The notes under the pieces were generated by a model, which was given only the letters and a program-made list of their open reading frames with translations, searched no databases and was not told where the DNA came from. Shown in pieces: positions 52,682-62,082 of a DNA stretch of 64,000 nucleotides; the stretch's first letter is position 1; every line of letters starts with the position of its first letter. The stretch spans positions 1 to 64,000 of the forward strand of contig CAZRIE010000001.1 in NCBI GenBank assembly GCA_964600075.1, written 5' to 3'. A program made the translations under genes and the position numbers. This DNA is from CAZRIE01 sp964600075. GTDB taxonomy: Bacteria > Bacteroidota > Bacteroidia > Flavobacteriales > Flavobacteriaceae.

Positions 52682-55246
52682 ATGAAAAGACTAATCACCA
52701 CCTACATTTTATTGCTATGCCTTAGCGTAAGTGCAGAAGATTTTCAAGATATCAGTTTAGAGCAATCAGATACGGTCGATGCCAGTACTTCAAATTATGC
52801 CCCATTCGAACAACCGGCTTTTTCTATCAACGAAACTTTCGAAGATGCAGCAGACCGAAGCGAAATTCCATATCGAACATTTGATGAACTAAAAAATGTT
52901 GAAAATGGTTATTATATCGTTTCGGGCGTTTTCAGTAAAGCCAAAAATCTTAAAAGGACAGTAAAAAAATTAAACCGCAAGGGTTTTGAAGGTGCGGGTT
53001 TTATTAATAATCCAGAGAACGGCCTCAATTACGTTTACCTGGCCTACTACCCTTTTGGACTCGAAGCGGTCGATGCCTGCGTTTCAAAATTAGACGGGAA
53101 GTATTCCGATGCTATGTGGATTCTCGAAATAGAGAATAGTATTACCATAGGTGGGAAGTCGTTAGCCGTCTTGAAAGAAACCGAAAGCGGATTTGTTCCT
53201 GCGGATACGAATGAAGGGCCGAACGCTGCTGACGCATTTGCAGAGAAACTCGTTCCTGTAGATGCCATAAACAATGGTATGCCAGAAGCATCAGAAGCAA
53301 ATCCAAGCGCAACGACCCTTAGCGAAGAATCTAATAAAAGCAAGATTATTCAAAAAGCGGATTTCTACTTCGACAAAATGTGGTACGCCGAGGCTGCAGA
53401 ACTATATGAGCAGGCCTTAAATAAAGATGATGAAAATTATACTCGAGATATCATTCAAAAGGCGGCTGATGCTTACTATTTCAACACCAATATGGAAAAA
53501 GCCTACGAATGGTACCATATTCTTTATGAAAATTATGGCAAGGAAATGTCTGCCGAGAATATATTCAAATATGCCCATTCTTTGAAAGGAACAGGTAAGT
53601 ACACTAGGGCCAAGCGTTTGGTACGCTTGTACAACCGCAAAATGAAAGATGGGGACTATGTGTCAAGTATAGACAATACCGATCTGGGGATGCCGAAGGA
53701 GGTTGTTTTGGACAATCTCTTAAATTCCGAGCAAAACTATGAAATCAAGAACATGGCCATCAATACAGAATATTCAGACTTTTCGCCTATGTTTTTAGAC
53801 TCCAGTCGCGTTGTCTTCTCCTCTGCTAAAGATTCATCATTTCTAAGTACCAGACGGTATAAATGGAACGACCAACCTTATCTAGATTTATACGTAGCCA
53901 AAATAAATAACGAATCTCAAGACCTAAAAGACGCTATCAAATTTTCGAAAAAAATAAATACCAAATACCATGAGGCGTCTGTAGCATTTTCCTCCGATAA
54001 CGGCACCATGTATTTTACCCGTAATAATTACGGCAAAAAATTGAAACGGGACAATAAAGGAATCAACCATCTCAAAATATACAAGTCGACCAAAGTAGAT
54101 GGAGATTGGACAGAGGCCGTAGAAGTTAGCTTTAATAGCGATAATTACTCTACAGGGCATCCTGCACTGAGTCCTGATGGAAAACAACTCTATTTTGTCT
54201 CCGATATGCCCGGCAGCATTGGTAAGACCGATATTTTTGTAGTCGACGTATTTGATGATGGTAACTTTTCAGAGCCAAGAAACCTAGGGCCGGGCATTAA
54301 CACCGAACAAAAGGAAATGTTTCCATTTTTCAACGGTAAAAAACTCTACTTTTCATCGGACGGGCATATAGGCCTAGGAGGTCTTGACGTTTATGAAGCG
54401 ACTTACGGCACAGAACGTGGTTTTGAGAATGTCACTAATTTGGGACAACCAATAAACAGTAAAAAAGATGATTTCTCATATATCGTAAACGAAGAGAACC
54501 AAAAAGGGTTCTTCGCATCGAATCGCAGGGGCGGTAAGGGTGACGATGACATCTATTCTTTCAAAAGGCTGACTGTTGAAGAAACACCGGCCAATGAAAA
54601 CGCGATTGCCGGCGTGGTGACCGAATTGACAACAGGCGATATAATGCCCCAGGCACTTGTGCAGTTACTCGACGGAAATGGGATAAAACTTAAAGAAATG
54701 GTCACCGAAGAAGATGGCAGCTTTGTCTTCGAAGATCTTGACAGCAGTACGAAATACACCTTAAAAACAGTCAAGGGTGAATATTTCAATAACGAACAAA
54801 AGGTTACAACCAAAGAAAATGAAGTGGTCAATGTCGATGTATCCTTGAAGCGTCTAGAAGAAATGATCGCTATGGAAGATGGTATCAAAAAACTCAAGAC
54901 GGAGATGATCTACTTTAACTTCGATAAATCGTTCATCAGACCGGATGCCGCAAAAGAACTTGACCGATTGGTCAGTGTTATGAAAGAATACCCCAATATG
55001 GTCATAAAAATTGAATCACATACCGATTCACGGGGTAGCAAAGTTTACAACGAATACCTATCTGACAAAAGAGCAAAGTCTACCCGTGACTATATCATTT
55101 CGAAGGGCATAGACCAAAGTCGCATCGAAAGCGCCATAGGTTATGGCGAGAACCGATTGATCAACGAATGTGATGGTACAATACGCTGTAAAGAAACCGA
55201 TCACCTGTTGAACAGACGATCTGAATTTATAATCGTTAAAGGGTAA
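52682..55246 (+). CDS. OmpA family protein with SPOR-like, TPR, PD40 and carboxypeptidase-regulatory domains
   Basis: An 854-residue envelope protein. A signal peptide (about 1-18, SVSA) is followed by a SPOR-like segment (about 75-155: GYYIVSGVFSKAKNLKRTVK, later DAMWILEIEN), TPR units (about 225-325), PD40/WD40-like propeller repeats (about 360-625, e.g. GHPALSPDGKQLYFVSD), a CarboxypepD_reg/CNA-B-like domain (about 640-730, PQALVQLLDGNG) and an OmpA peptidoglycan-binding domain (about 745-854, IESHTDSRGSKVYNEYLSDKRA). The TPR-propeller-CRD-OmpA order is that of PorE-type T9SS/gliding proteins, usually beside a PorP/SprF gene, which is absent here. The N-terminal SPOR-like part is an unusual addition. 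Confidence 0.85.
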   Translation: MKRLITTYILLLCLSVSAEDFQDISLEQSDTVDASTSNYAPFEQPAFSINETFEDAADRSEIPYRTFDELKNVENGYYIVSGVFSKAKNLKRTVKKLNRKGFEGAGFINNPENGLNYVYLAYYPFGLEAVDACVSKLDGKYSDAMWILEIENSITIGGKSLAVLKETESGFVPADTNEGPNAADAFAEKLVPVDAINNGMPEASEANPSATTLSEESNKSKIIQKADFYFDKMWYAEAAELYEQALNKDDENYTRDIIQKAADAYYFNTNMEKAYEWYHILYENYGKEMSAENIFKYAHSLKGTGKYTRAKRLVRLYNRKMKDGDYVSSIDNTDLGMPKEVVLDNLLNSEQNYEIKNMAINTEYSDFSPMFLDSSRVVFSSAKDSSFLSTRRYKWNDQPYLDLYVAKINNESQDLKDAIKFSKKINTKYHEASVAFSSDNGTMYFTRNNYGKKLKRDNKGINHLKIYKSTKVDGDWTEAVEVSFNSDNYSTGHPALSPDGKQLYFVSDMPGSIGKTDIFVVDVFDDGNFSEPRNLGPGINTEQKEMFPFFNGKKLYFSSDGHIGLGGLDVYEATYGTERGFENVTNLGQPINSKKDDFSYIVNEENQKGFFASNRRGGKGDDDIYSFKRLTVEETPANENAIAGVVTELTTGDIMPQALVQLLDGNGIKLKEMVTEEDGSFVFEDLDSSTKYTLKTVKGEYFNNEQKVTTKENEVVNVDVSLKRLEEMIAMEDGIKKLKTEMIYFNFDKSFIRPDAAKELDRLVSVMKEYPNMVIKIESHTDSRGSKVYNEYLSDKRAKSTRDYIISKGIDQSRIESAIGYGENRLINECDGTIRCKETDHLLNRRSEFIIVKG

Positions 55247-55269
55247 GCCACAACTTTAAACCAACTTAC

Positions 55270-55302
55270 AAAGACCGCTGCCCATATAAGGCAGCGGTCT
55301 TT
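55270..55302 (+). terminator. Strong Rho-independent terminator after the OmpA-family gene
   Basis: A 13-bp perfect stem, AAAGACCGCTGCC (55270-55282) with GGCAGCGGTCTTT (55290-55302), loop catataa, then TT. Confidence 0.9.
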
Positions 55303-55627
55303 TTATGATGAGCCGATTTAATTGCGCTCAACTAAATAATCAGTTAGGTAACACCAGCGTCTATTGCAATTGTGTACAATCATCAAAACCTGATGTCTTC
55401 TGAAATCAGCACTTGCACAATGCCGGTATAGCCAAAATCGATACTATTTCGTGGGTAACCATCTGCCCGGAAATTGAAACAGAGCGCTTCATCGGTTCAG
55501 GTGAACGCCTCATCGATATTACGAAATAAGAAGATTTTATACCCGAAATCAAGCTCACTTCATCTAATTAACATCTGAATTTTGCAAATATGTGCTCACC
55601 TTTACAAACGAATTAAAAATTACACAT
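55303..55627. other. 325-bp spacer before the DUF6747 gene
   Basis: No supported gene. A 38-codon plus-strand frame without a convincing start (55415-55531, ending ...GSGERLIDITK) has coding-like composition and could be the remnant of a lost gene. No promoter consensus match was found. Confidence 0.5.
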
Positions 55628-55798
55628 ATGACGAAATTATTACTTTTCAAGGAAATTTATGCCGAAGCATTTAAAGATTGGACCTATAGATTGCTCAAGA
55701 AGTATTTTAAAGTCTATTCATGGTTTTGTTTTGCCTTATTGATAGTCGTAATCTACGCGTTCGTTTATAGAGTATCTACGGGCTTCGCATTCGGTTGA
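55628..55798 (+). CDS. DUF6747 family small membrane protein
   Basis: A 56-residue protein: a charged N-terminal amphipathic part (KEIYAEAFKDWTYRLLKKYFK) then one membrane helix (WFCFALLIVVIYAFVYRV). It matches the short flavobacterial DUF6747 family as I remember it. The ATG at 55628 is preferred to a GTG 12 codons upstream. It stands alone with a strong palindromic terminator 18 bp after the stop. Function unknown. Confidence 0.75.
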   Translation: MTKLLLFKEIYAEAFKDWTYRLLKKYFKVYSWFCFALLIVVIYAFVYRVSTGFAFG

Positions 55799-55816
55799 TA
55801 ATAAATTCTTTATCTT

Positions 55817-55854
55817 AATTAAAACGCCGATCACTAGTGATCGGCGTTTTAATT
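55817..55854. terminator. 38-bp perfect palindrome, bidirectional terminator
   Basis: The whole of 55817-55854 is self-complementary (AATTAAAACGCCGATCAC and its reverse complement around CTAG at 55834-55837), with A-run and T-run flanks. It sits between the convergent DUF6747 and DUF4837 genes and should end transcription in both directions. Confidence 0.85.
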
Positions 55855-55870
55855 TACTGCCTTATTTCGA

Positions 55871-56866
55871 TTATTTTTCGATTACAACGAAACGTAATGT
55901 TTTTAATATCGCCTCAAGCTGAAACATATCGTTTCGCTTTTCTGTGGCCGGGGCAAATACGAACCCCTCCATCACAAGTTTTCTATTGTTTTTTTTATCA
56001 TTGAGAATATAAGTCAGAAACGGGCCGGCCATGGGGTAATTCTTAATGTCCCATATACCGCGTACCTCAACACCCTTTAATCCGGCTATCTGTACCGGAA
56101 AAATGGCCGGGGCGTATGCAGGCTCTGTACGCATATAAGTAACCTTACCCGGTATCGTAGTGCCAGGAATATATTTTTTACCTATTGAGTCGCGCATAGC
56201 CACGATATCCCTCACCAAGGTTGAATCGTTATTGAAACTATTAGGCGGCATCTCATAAACAATAATATTCGCGTTACCTTTTTGAATTTCACGATCGATC
56301 CAAACAAAATTTTCTTCTTGTTTTCCCACTTTATACATGGAAGGCATTTTCAACGACACCCCAAATTTTTCCTCTAAAACACCTTCTTTGTTCAAAGAAA
56401 GTTCGAAACGCCTTTGTGCCGCCTCGATTTCCATGCTTTTAAAAGACGTAATAATTTCGTTCGCCTTTGCGTCAATATTTTCTACGATTTCGGCTTCGGT
56501 TGTACCTTTTATAACACCCACCCGCTGGGGCGTAGCATACATGTCGGTTTTGATATGTGCCTTGTTCAGGGAATCTTTCATAATGAAAAGCACTGATCTT
56601 GTTTTGCGGATGGAGCCCGTAAAGAATTTAGGGTCGATTTGATCGATAGTGAAAAGAGGTTCGTCCATTGGCATACCTACGACAGGGGCAGCAAAGTGCT
56701 TTCTAATACTATCGCCTACGCTACCTTTCCAAAGCTCGTTGTCGATTACGGCTACCACCGAATTTATGGCCCCGATCGAAGTCGGTAAGTAATTTTGATT
56801 TTTTGATTCGTTACAGGAAAGAAATACTAACGTGAATAGTAAAAATAGTGCTCCAGCTTTTTTCAT
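55871..56866 (-). CDS. DUF4837 family lipoprotein
   Basis: A 331-residue predicted lipoprotein (lipobox LSC, Cys18, followed by NESKNQN). It matches the Bacteroidota DUF4837 family: SIGAINSVVAVIDNELWKGSVGD near the N-terminus and FTIDQIDPKFFTG... after it. Function unknown. Its gene follows the MltD-type gene on the minus strand with 95 bp between them, a frequent flavobacterial arrangement as I recall it. Confidence 0.85.
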   Translation of the reverse strand: MKKAGALFLLFTLVFLSCNESKNQNYLPTSIGAINSVVAVIDNELWKGSVGDSIRKHFAAPVVGMPMDEPLFTIDQIDPKFFTGSIRKTRSVLFIMKDSLNKAHIKTDMYATPQRVGVIKGTTEAEIVENIDAKANEIITSFKSMEIEAAQRRFELSLNKEGVLEEKFGVSLKMPSMYKVGKQEENFVWIDREIQKGNANIIVYEMPPNSFNNDSTLVRDIVAMRDSIGKKYIPGTTIPGKVTYMRTEPAYAPAIFPVQIAGLKGVEVRGIWDIKNYPMAGPFLTYILNDKKNNRKLVMEGFVFAPATEKRNDMFQLEAILKTLRFVVIEK

Positions 56867-56961
56867 TGATTCTGAGTATTACAATTATCAAGTTATTGAT
56901 CACAAAACCTCAACAAAGCGAAGAAGACGGATGGGAATTCTCAGAACTTGCTGTGTTTAGT

Positions 56962-58617
56962 CTACGATGAACATTCGCACAACTTCAATTTTGTGCCCGG
57001 TTTTAGATTTTTACCACTAATACCGTTCCATTGTCGTAAATTTTCAACAGTAATTCCCGGATATTTTTTTGAGATGGTCCACAATGAGTCACCGCTCTTT
57101 ACCGTATGGGTCTTCGTACCCGAAGGAACCGCCTTTTGTGCCGCCGTTTTCGGGGCTGCCGATGCTACCGAAGCCCCAGGTGTTCTTCTTGGATAAATGG
57201 TCAGACGCTGCCCGACTCTAAGGTTATTACTCCGTAGGTCGTTCCAACGTTTTATCTGGCTAACGCCCACTCCATATCGCTCTGCAATCCTTCCTAGAAA
57301 ATCGCCGCTTCTAACCTTATATCGAATCCTGTTCTGTTCGGCTTCCTTGACCAATTGGGGCAATGGGCTTTCCTTGCTCTCCAATTCTTTTTTCACATGT
57401 GCATAGATGGCCTCTTCGTTAGCTACGAATTTTCCAATAGCATCTTTCGGTAATCTTAATGTGTACGTTTTTCCCTCAACAAACGGAATTACATTCAACT
57501 TATAAGACGGATTCAAAACTTTCAGTTCATCTTTACTGACCCCTACAAGCTCGGAAATCTGATCAAAGGTAATCAAGCTCTTGACGTGAACGGTATCGGT
57601 CTCGAAGTAAGGGCGTTCTATTTTTTGGCCTTTCAGCCCGTGCTCATCGGCATATTCGAAAAGGTACATAGTTGCCAAAAATGCGGGTACATAGCCTGCG
57701 GTTTCCCGTGGTAGATAACGCCGAAGGTTCCAATAATTTCTCCGCCCTCCAGACCTTCTGATAGCTTTGTTAACATTTCCCGGTCCAGAATTATACGCGG
57801 CCAAAGCCAAATCCCAATCGCCATAGATGTCATATAACTTAGAAAGAAATTTACAGGCCGCTTCAGTTGCCTTGATAGGATCGCTACGGTCGTCTACATA
57901 ACTCGATACATTTAACTTGTATTGCTTTCCGGTGCTATACATAAATTGCCATAGTCCAGTAGCGCCGACACGTGATCTTGCGCGAGGATTAAGTGCCGAT
58001 TCCACAATAGAAAGGTATTTCATTTCCAATGGAATGTCATAGTTATCTAGCTGTTGCTCGAAAAGTGGAAAATAGAATTGGCTCACCGTGAGCATTCTTT
58101 CCATCAAATCACGCTTTCGAACAAGGAAGGACTTAATTACATTTTCCAATGAAGGGTTGTATTCAACGTTGAAGGGTGTCTTCTGGTTCAAACGTGCCAA
58201 ACGTGCTTTTAAGGTATCGGTCGGTAAGGAGTTTGGGTATGTCTTTTCATAGTCAAGATCAGCGACCTCTCTATACATTTCTTCTGAAAGCGATGCGTTC
58301 TCATAAAGTTCCTTCATCCAAAGGCTATCATAACGTGCAGCCTCTGAATGATCTTGAAGATTGTACTTACTGCTTACCGTGTCTTTGATCAAAGCCAACG
58401 GATTATCGTTCAAGACAGTTGTGTCTGAGGCTATTTGCTCCATCTGCTCGACACTGCTAATATCTAGAGCCAAAGTATCGGCCAAAACTTTTGTGGTATC
58501 GATCTGTTGCGTATTCTTCTTTGAAAGCGAAAGTGAATCTTTCTTTTGCGCCACCACTGGAAGCGTCAATGCCAAACTAAAAAGTAGTGCGAGAAAGCTA
58601 TTTCTTTTTGTTATCAT
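56962..58617 (-). CDS. Lytic transglycosylase with LysM domains (MltD-like)
   Basis: A 551-residue exported murein lytic transglycosylase. A signal peptide ends near VVAQ (residue 23). The SLT domain (about 185-320) has the catalytic Glu206 in SIVESALNPRARS and the GATGLWQFM and ALAAYNSGPGNVNKAI motifs. After a LysM-like insert (about 365-415), two LysM domains follow (about 438-482 and 505-548: KVRSGDFLGRIAERYGV and TVKSGDSLWTISKKYPG). Unlike E. coli MltD no lipobox is seen. ATG start at 58617. Confidence 0.92.
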   Translation of the reverse strand: MITKRNSFLALLFSLALTLPVVAQKKDSLSLSKKNTQQIDTTKVLADTLALDISSVEQMEQIASDTTVLNDNPLALIKDTVSSKYNLQDHSEAARYDSLWMKELYENASLSEEMYREVADLDYEKTYPNSLPTDTLKARLARLNQKTPFNVEYNPSLENVIKSFLVRKRDLMERMLTVSQFYFPLFEQQLDNYDIPLEMKYLSIVESALNPRARSRVGATGLWQFMYSTGKQYKLNVSSYVDDRSDPIKATEAACKFLSKLYDIYGDWDLALAAYNSGPGNVNKAIRRSGGRRNYWNLRRYLPRETAGYVPAFLATMYLFEYADEHGLKGQKIERPYFETDTVHVKSLITFDQISELVGVSKDELKVLNPSYKLNVIPFVEGKTYTLRLPKDAIGKFVANEEAIYAHVKKELESKESPLPQLVKEAEQNRIRYKVRSGDFLGRIAERYGVGVSQIKRWNDLRSNNLRVGQRLTIYPRRTPGASVASAAPKTAAQKAVPSGTKTHTVKSGDSLWTISKKYPGITVENLRQWNGISGKNLKPGTKLKLCECSS

Positions 58618-58778
58618 CTAAAGAGAATATATGTCAGGAAGCGAAATCAAATTGATTACCATTGGGTTACCGAATTTTGCAACTCCACTAAAATCGCGTT
58701 TTTTTCCGAAAAAATAAAATTATCCTTTGATAAAACTATTTTGGTCATGGTTGCTTCCGTTTATCGATAACGTGCTTA

Positions 58779-59969
58779 TTAACGGATTATTGCAGCGATT
58801 CCGGGCAAGGTCTTTCCCTCTAGACTTTCTAGCATAGCACCACCACCTGTCGAGACATAACTTACCTTGTCTTCGAAACCGAATTGCTTCACCGCAGCAA
58901 CTGAATCTCCACCGCCAACAAGAGAAAATGCACCCCTTTGGGTAGCTTCGTCTATGGCGTTTCCTACAGCTATGGTGCCTTTTGCAAAAGATTCCATTTC
59001 GAATACGCCGATAGGACCGTTCCAAAGAATAGTTTTCGATTTTAGAATAACTTCCCTGAAATTTTCCAAGGTCTTTGGCCCCGCATCCAGGCCTTGCCAT
59101 CCTTCGGGGATCTTATCTACATCGACCACCTTGGTTTCGGCATCGTTCGCAAAATCATTTGCCGCCAAAACATCCACAGGAATATGAACTTCTACACCTT
59201 TTTCTTTTGCCTGCTTTAGAATATCCATCGCCAGATCCATCTTATCGTCTTCACATATAGAATCACCCACCTGACCCCCTTGGGCCTTGACGAAGGTGTA
59301 GGTCATTCCGCCGCCAATAATTAAATGGTCGACCTTGTCCAAAATATTTTCTATGATGGTAATTTTCGAGGATACCTTAGCGCCACCCAAAATGGCAAGT
59401 ACCGGTTTTTCACCAGTCTGCATCACTTTTTCTATGGCTACGATTTCCTTTGCCAAAAGATATCCGAAACATTTTTTCTCAGGAAAGAATTGTGCTACTA
59501 TGGTCGTTGAGGCATGGGCCCTATGTGCGGTGCCAAAAGCGTCGTTTATATAAATGTCGCCCAATCGGGAAAGCTTTTCTGCAAAGCCTTCGTCTCCCAT
59601 TTCTTCTTCTGCATGAAATCTAAGGTTTTCCAACAATAGCAATTCGCCCGGTTGAAGTTCGGCGACGGCTTGCTCGGCAACTTGGCCAACACAATCGGCA
59701 ACGAATTTGACGCTTACCCCGATGACATCCGAAACCATGTCACTGATGTGCTGTAACGAAAGGTCTGGATTGATTTGACCCTTTGGCCTGCCCAAATGAC
59801 TCATTAGAATTGCACTGCCACCATCTTCCAATACCTTTATTATAGTAGGTTTTGCAGCCTCGATGCGGTTCGCGTCAGTGACGTTAAAGTTTTCATCCAA
59901 AGGAACATTAAAATCAACACGGATAAGTGCTTTCTTTTTTTCAAAATTAAAGTCGTCTATCGTTTTCAT
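58779..59969 (-). CDS. pgk: Phosphoglycerate kinase
   Basis: A 396-residue glycolytic kinase converting 1,3-bisphosphoglycerate plus ADP to 3-phosphoglycerate plus ATP. Substrate-binding RVDFNVPLDENFN and SHLGRP, the hinge GGAKVSSK, and the nucleotide-binding GGGDSVAAV are present. The ATG at 59969 (MKTIDDFNFEKKKALIR) is preferred to an upstream ORF extension. 161 bp before the MltD-like gene. Confidence 0.96.
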   Translation of the reverse strand: MKTIDDFNFEKKKALIRVDFNVPLDENFNVTDANRIEAAKPTIIKVLEDGGSAILMSHLGRPKGQINPDLSLQHISDMVSDVIGVSVKFVADCVGQVAEQAVAELQPGELLLLENLRFHAEEEMGDEGFAEKLSRLGDIYINDAFGTAHRAHASTTIVAQFFPEKKCFGYLLAKEIVAIEKVMQTGEKPVLAILGGAKVSSKITIIENILDKVDHLIIGGGMTYTFVKAQGGQVGDSICEDDKMDLAMDILKQAKEKGVEVHIPVDVLAANDFANDAETKVVDVDKIPEGWQGLDAGPKTLENFREVILKSKTILWNGPIGVFEMESFAKGTIAVGNAIDEATQRGAFSLVGGGDSVAAVKQFGFEDKVSYVSTGGGAMLESLEGKTLPGIAAIIR

Positions 59970-60434
59970 ATATGCAGTTTTAAAGAGTCGCAAATGTAAT
60001 AAAAAGGAGTAAGCAGTATACGGTTGCGGTTGGCAGTTCTTAACGCGCTATTCGTAATTAGCACTTAAACCTCAAAAATATTTATTTGTCTTGGAATGAA
60101 AGAGTTCATAGTACGTGAAAATTTAACATCTTCGCGCTAGCATTTTTTTAAATTATACTTTATAGAGGTTAGTAGTTAAATGTATACTATAAATTTATCC
60201 TTTTAGCCCGCTATGTTGATGTCCGTAGTATTTTGAGAACCCCAGAAGAAACTCCTACGGCTGTCGGCACCCCCATTTAAAAAAAGGGGAGTACCCATAA
60301 AATAGCATTACAATTCAACTATGAATCTATCTACTAACTTCTAATACTTTATTTACTGTCAATTACCCGCTCGCTCCCCTACATCTATTTCATATCAAGA
60401 AAGAGCGTTCACCTAAAAAAACTATCTTTGAATT
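59970..60434. other. 465-bp spacer between pgk and holB
   Basis: Contains degenerate heptamer-type repeats (about 60003-60050), an AT-rich stretch and a short hairpin CCCCATTT/AAAAGGGG at 60271-60289 inside ggctgtcggcaccccc-like sequence that looks like a dispersed intergenic element. TATCTTTG (60423-60430) matches the -7 consensus but would give a leaderless holB transcript. Confidence 0.5.
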
Positions 60435-61610
60435 ATGTTGTTCAAAGACATCTTAGGGCTTTCACATATCAAGAACCATTTGGCAACCACTGCGAACGCA
60501 GGGCGCATTCCACATGCACAATTATTTGTAGGTCCGGAAGGTTCTGGCACTTTGCCGATGGCGCTTGTTTATGCGCAATATGTAATCTGTGCTAATATCA
60601 ATGCCGAAAATACTGGTGAAAACCAGGTTTGCAACCTAAAATTCAATACCCTTTCCCACCCTGATATGCATTTCGCATTTCCTGTTTCTAATTCCGATAA
60701 GGTCAAGAGCCATGCGGTCAGTAATCATTATATGGAAGAATGGCGCCAATTCGTCAAAGAACAACCCTATGGAAATCTTTTCGATTGGTACCGCTTGATA
60801 GGCATTGAAAAAAAGCAAGGTCAGATAGGGGTTGACGAGGCCCACGATGTGGTAAAAAAATTGGCGCTGAAATCGTACGAAGGTGGTTATAAAGTGATGC
60901 TCATTTGGATGGCCGAAAAAATGAATATCGCAGCGGCAAACAAATTGTTAAAACTGCTCGAAGAGCCACCAGATAAGACCGTTTTTATTTTGATAACCGA
61001 GGATGAGGAACAAATTATACAGACCATTCGTTCGCGTTGTCAAATATTACATTTTCCACCTTTGGCAGAAGACGCTATGGCAGAAGCACTTGTGGAAAGG
61101 GGGTTATTACGCGAAGAGGCACTGCGTCTTGCCCATGAGGCAAATGGAAATTTCAATAAGGCCCTAGATTTAATGAACAACGATTCAGAAGATTTGGTTT
61201 TCGAAAAGTGGTTCGTGCAATGGGTTCGTAGTGCGTTTAAAGCAAAAGGAAATAAGACCGCCATTCATGAACTTATTCTTTGGAGCGAAGAGGTCTCCAA
61301 AACAGGGAGGGAGACCCAAAAGAAATTTTTGCACTATTGTCTGGCGGTAATGCGGCAAGCTATGCTCATCAATTTCAATGCGAAAGGCCTTGCCTTTATG
61401 CGCATTCATGTTGATGGTTTCCAACTGGAAAAATTTGCGCCGTTCGTGCATGAAAATAACATTCAAAACATTGTTGACGAACTTGAAGATGCGATTTACC
61501 ATATCGAAAGAAACGGTAACTCAAAAATTATATTGACCGATCTGTCGATCAAGCTGACAAGGCTTTTACATAAGAAAGCGAACTCCCTTGCCCCACATGA
61601 AAGAGTTTAA
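60435..61610 (+). CDS. holB: DNA polymerase III subunit delta prime
   Basis: A 391-residue AAA+ clamp-loader subunit. The P-loop region GPEGSGTLPMAL lacks the Walker Lys, as expected for the non-hydrolysing delta prime subunit, and the SRC motif is in TIRSRCQILHFP. The zinc region is reduced: only Cys at 'VICANI' and 'NQVCNLKF' are visible. The domain order and length fit. ATG at 60435 gives the standard MLFKDILGLSHIKNHL start. Confidence 0.88.
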   Translation: MLFKDILGLSHIKNHLATTANAGRIPHAQLFVGPEGSGTLPMALVYAQYVICANINAENTGENQVCNLKFNTLSHPDMHFAFPVSNSDKVKSHAVSNHYMEEWRQFVKEQPYGNLFDWYRLIGIEKKQGQIGVDEAHDVVKKLALKSYEGGYKVMLIWMAEKMNIAAANKLLKLLEEPPDKTVFILITEDEEQIIQTIRSRCQILHFPPLAEDAMAEALVERGLLREEALRLAHEANGNFNKALDLMNNDSEDLVFEKWFVQWVRSAFKAKGNKTAIHELILWSEEVSKTGRETQKKFLHYCLAVMRQAMLINFNAKGLAFMRIHVDGFQLEKFAPFVHENNIQNIVDELEDAIYHIERNGNSKIILTDLSIKLTRLLHKKANSLAPHERV

Positions 61611-61642
61611 GCCTTTTGCCATCAAACCTTAAAAAAAAGACT

Positions 61643-62041
61643 ATGGAACAACTCTTAGATAATGCAACCGAAATCTTAATCTTAATATTTCTTATCATTG
61701 TCTTTCTACAAAGTGGGATAGACAAAGTCTTTGATTGGAAGGGCAACCTTTCTTGGCTGAAAGAACATTTTTCAGATACCCCATTGCAAAGCTTAGTGCC
61801 ATTTTTGTTGGGCACTTTGTTATTCGCAGAAGTCGCATCGGGCATTCTATGCGCTGTTGGCCTTTTTGAAATTGTAGTCTTGGGTGCTAATGGAATTGCC
61901 CTTTACGGCGCTATACTTTCTTGCTTAGCCCTGTTAATGCTGATGTTCGGTCAACGCTTGGCCAAAGATTATGAAGGCGCAAAAACCATAGCGATTTATT
62001 TTGTGCCAGCTATTTTTTTGGTGTTTTTGTTGGCCCGCTAA
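61643..62041 (+). CDS. DoxX-like membrane protein
   Basis: A 132-residue protein with four membrane helices. The first helix carries LQSGIDKVFDWKG, the usual DoxX/DoxD-type F-x-x-G-x-x-K-x-x-D pattern, followed by SWLKEHFSDTPL and AEVASGILCAVGLFEI. The ATG at 61643 follows holB by 32 bp; an in-frame TTG upstream is not needed. Family functions range from redox-associated to unknown. Confidence 0.82.
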   Translation: MEQLLDNATEILILIFLIIVFLQSGIDKVFDWKGNLSWLKEHFSDTPLQSLVPFLLGTLLFAEVASGILCAVGLFEIVVLGANGIALYGAILSCLALLMLMFGQRLAKDYEGAKTIAIYFVPAIFLVFLLAR

Positions 62042-62082
62042 CCTTTCAAAGAGAGATTGTCTAAAATTGAATTCTAGGCGAT

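Noticed and set aside
60423..60430. TATCTTTG as the holB promoter
   Set aside because: Transcription would begin at the start codon itself and no -33 element is present; could still be a leaderless start but support is too weak.
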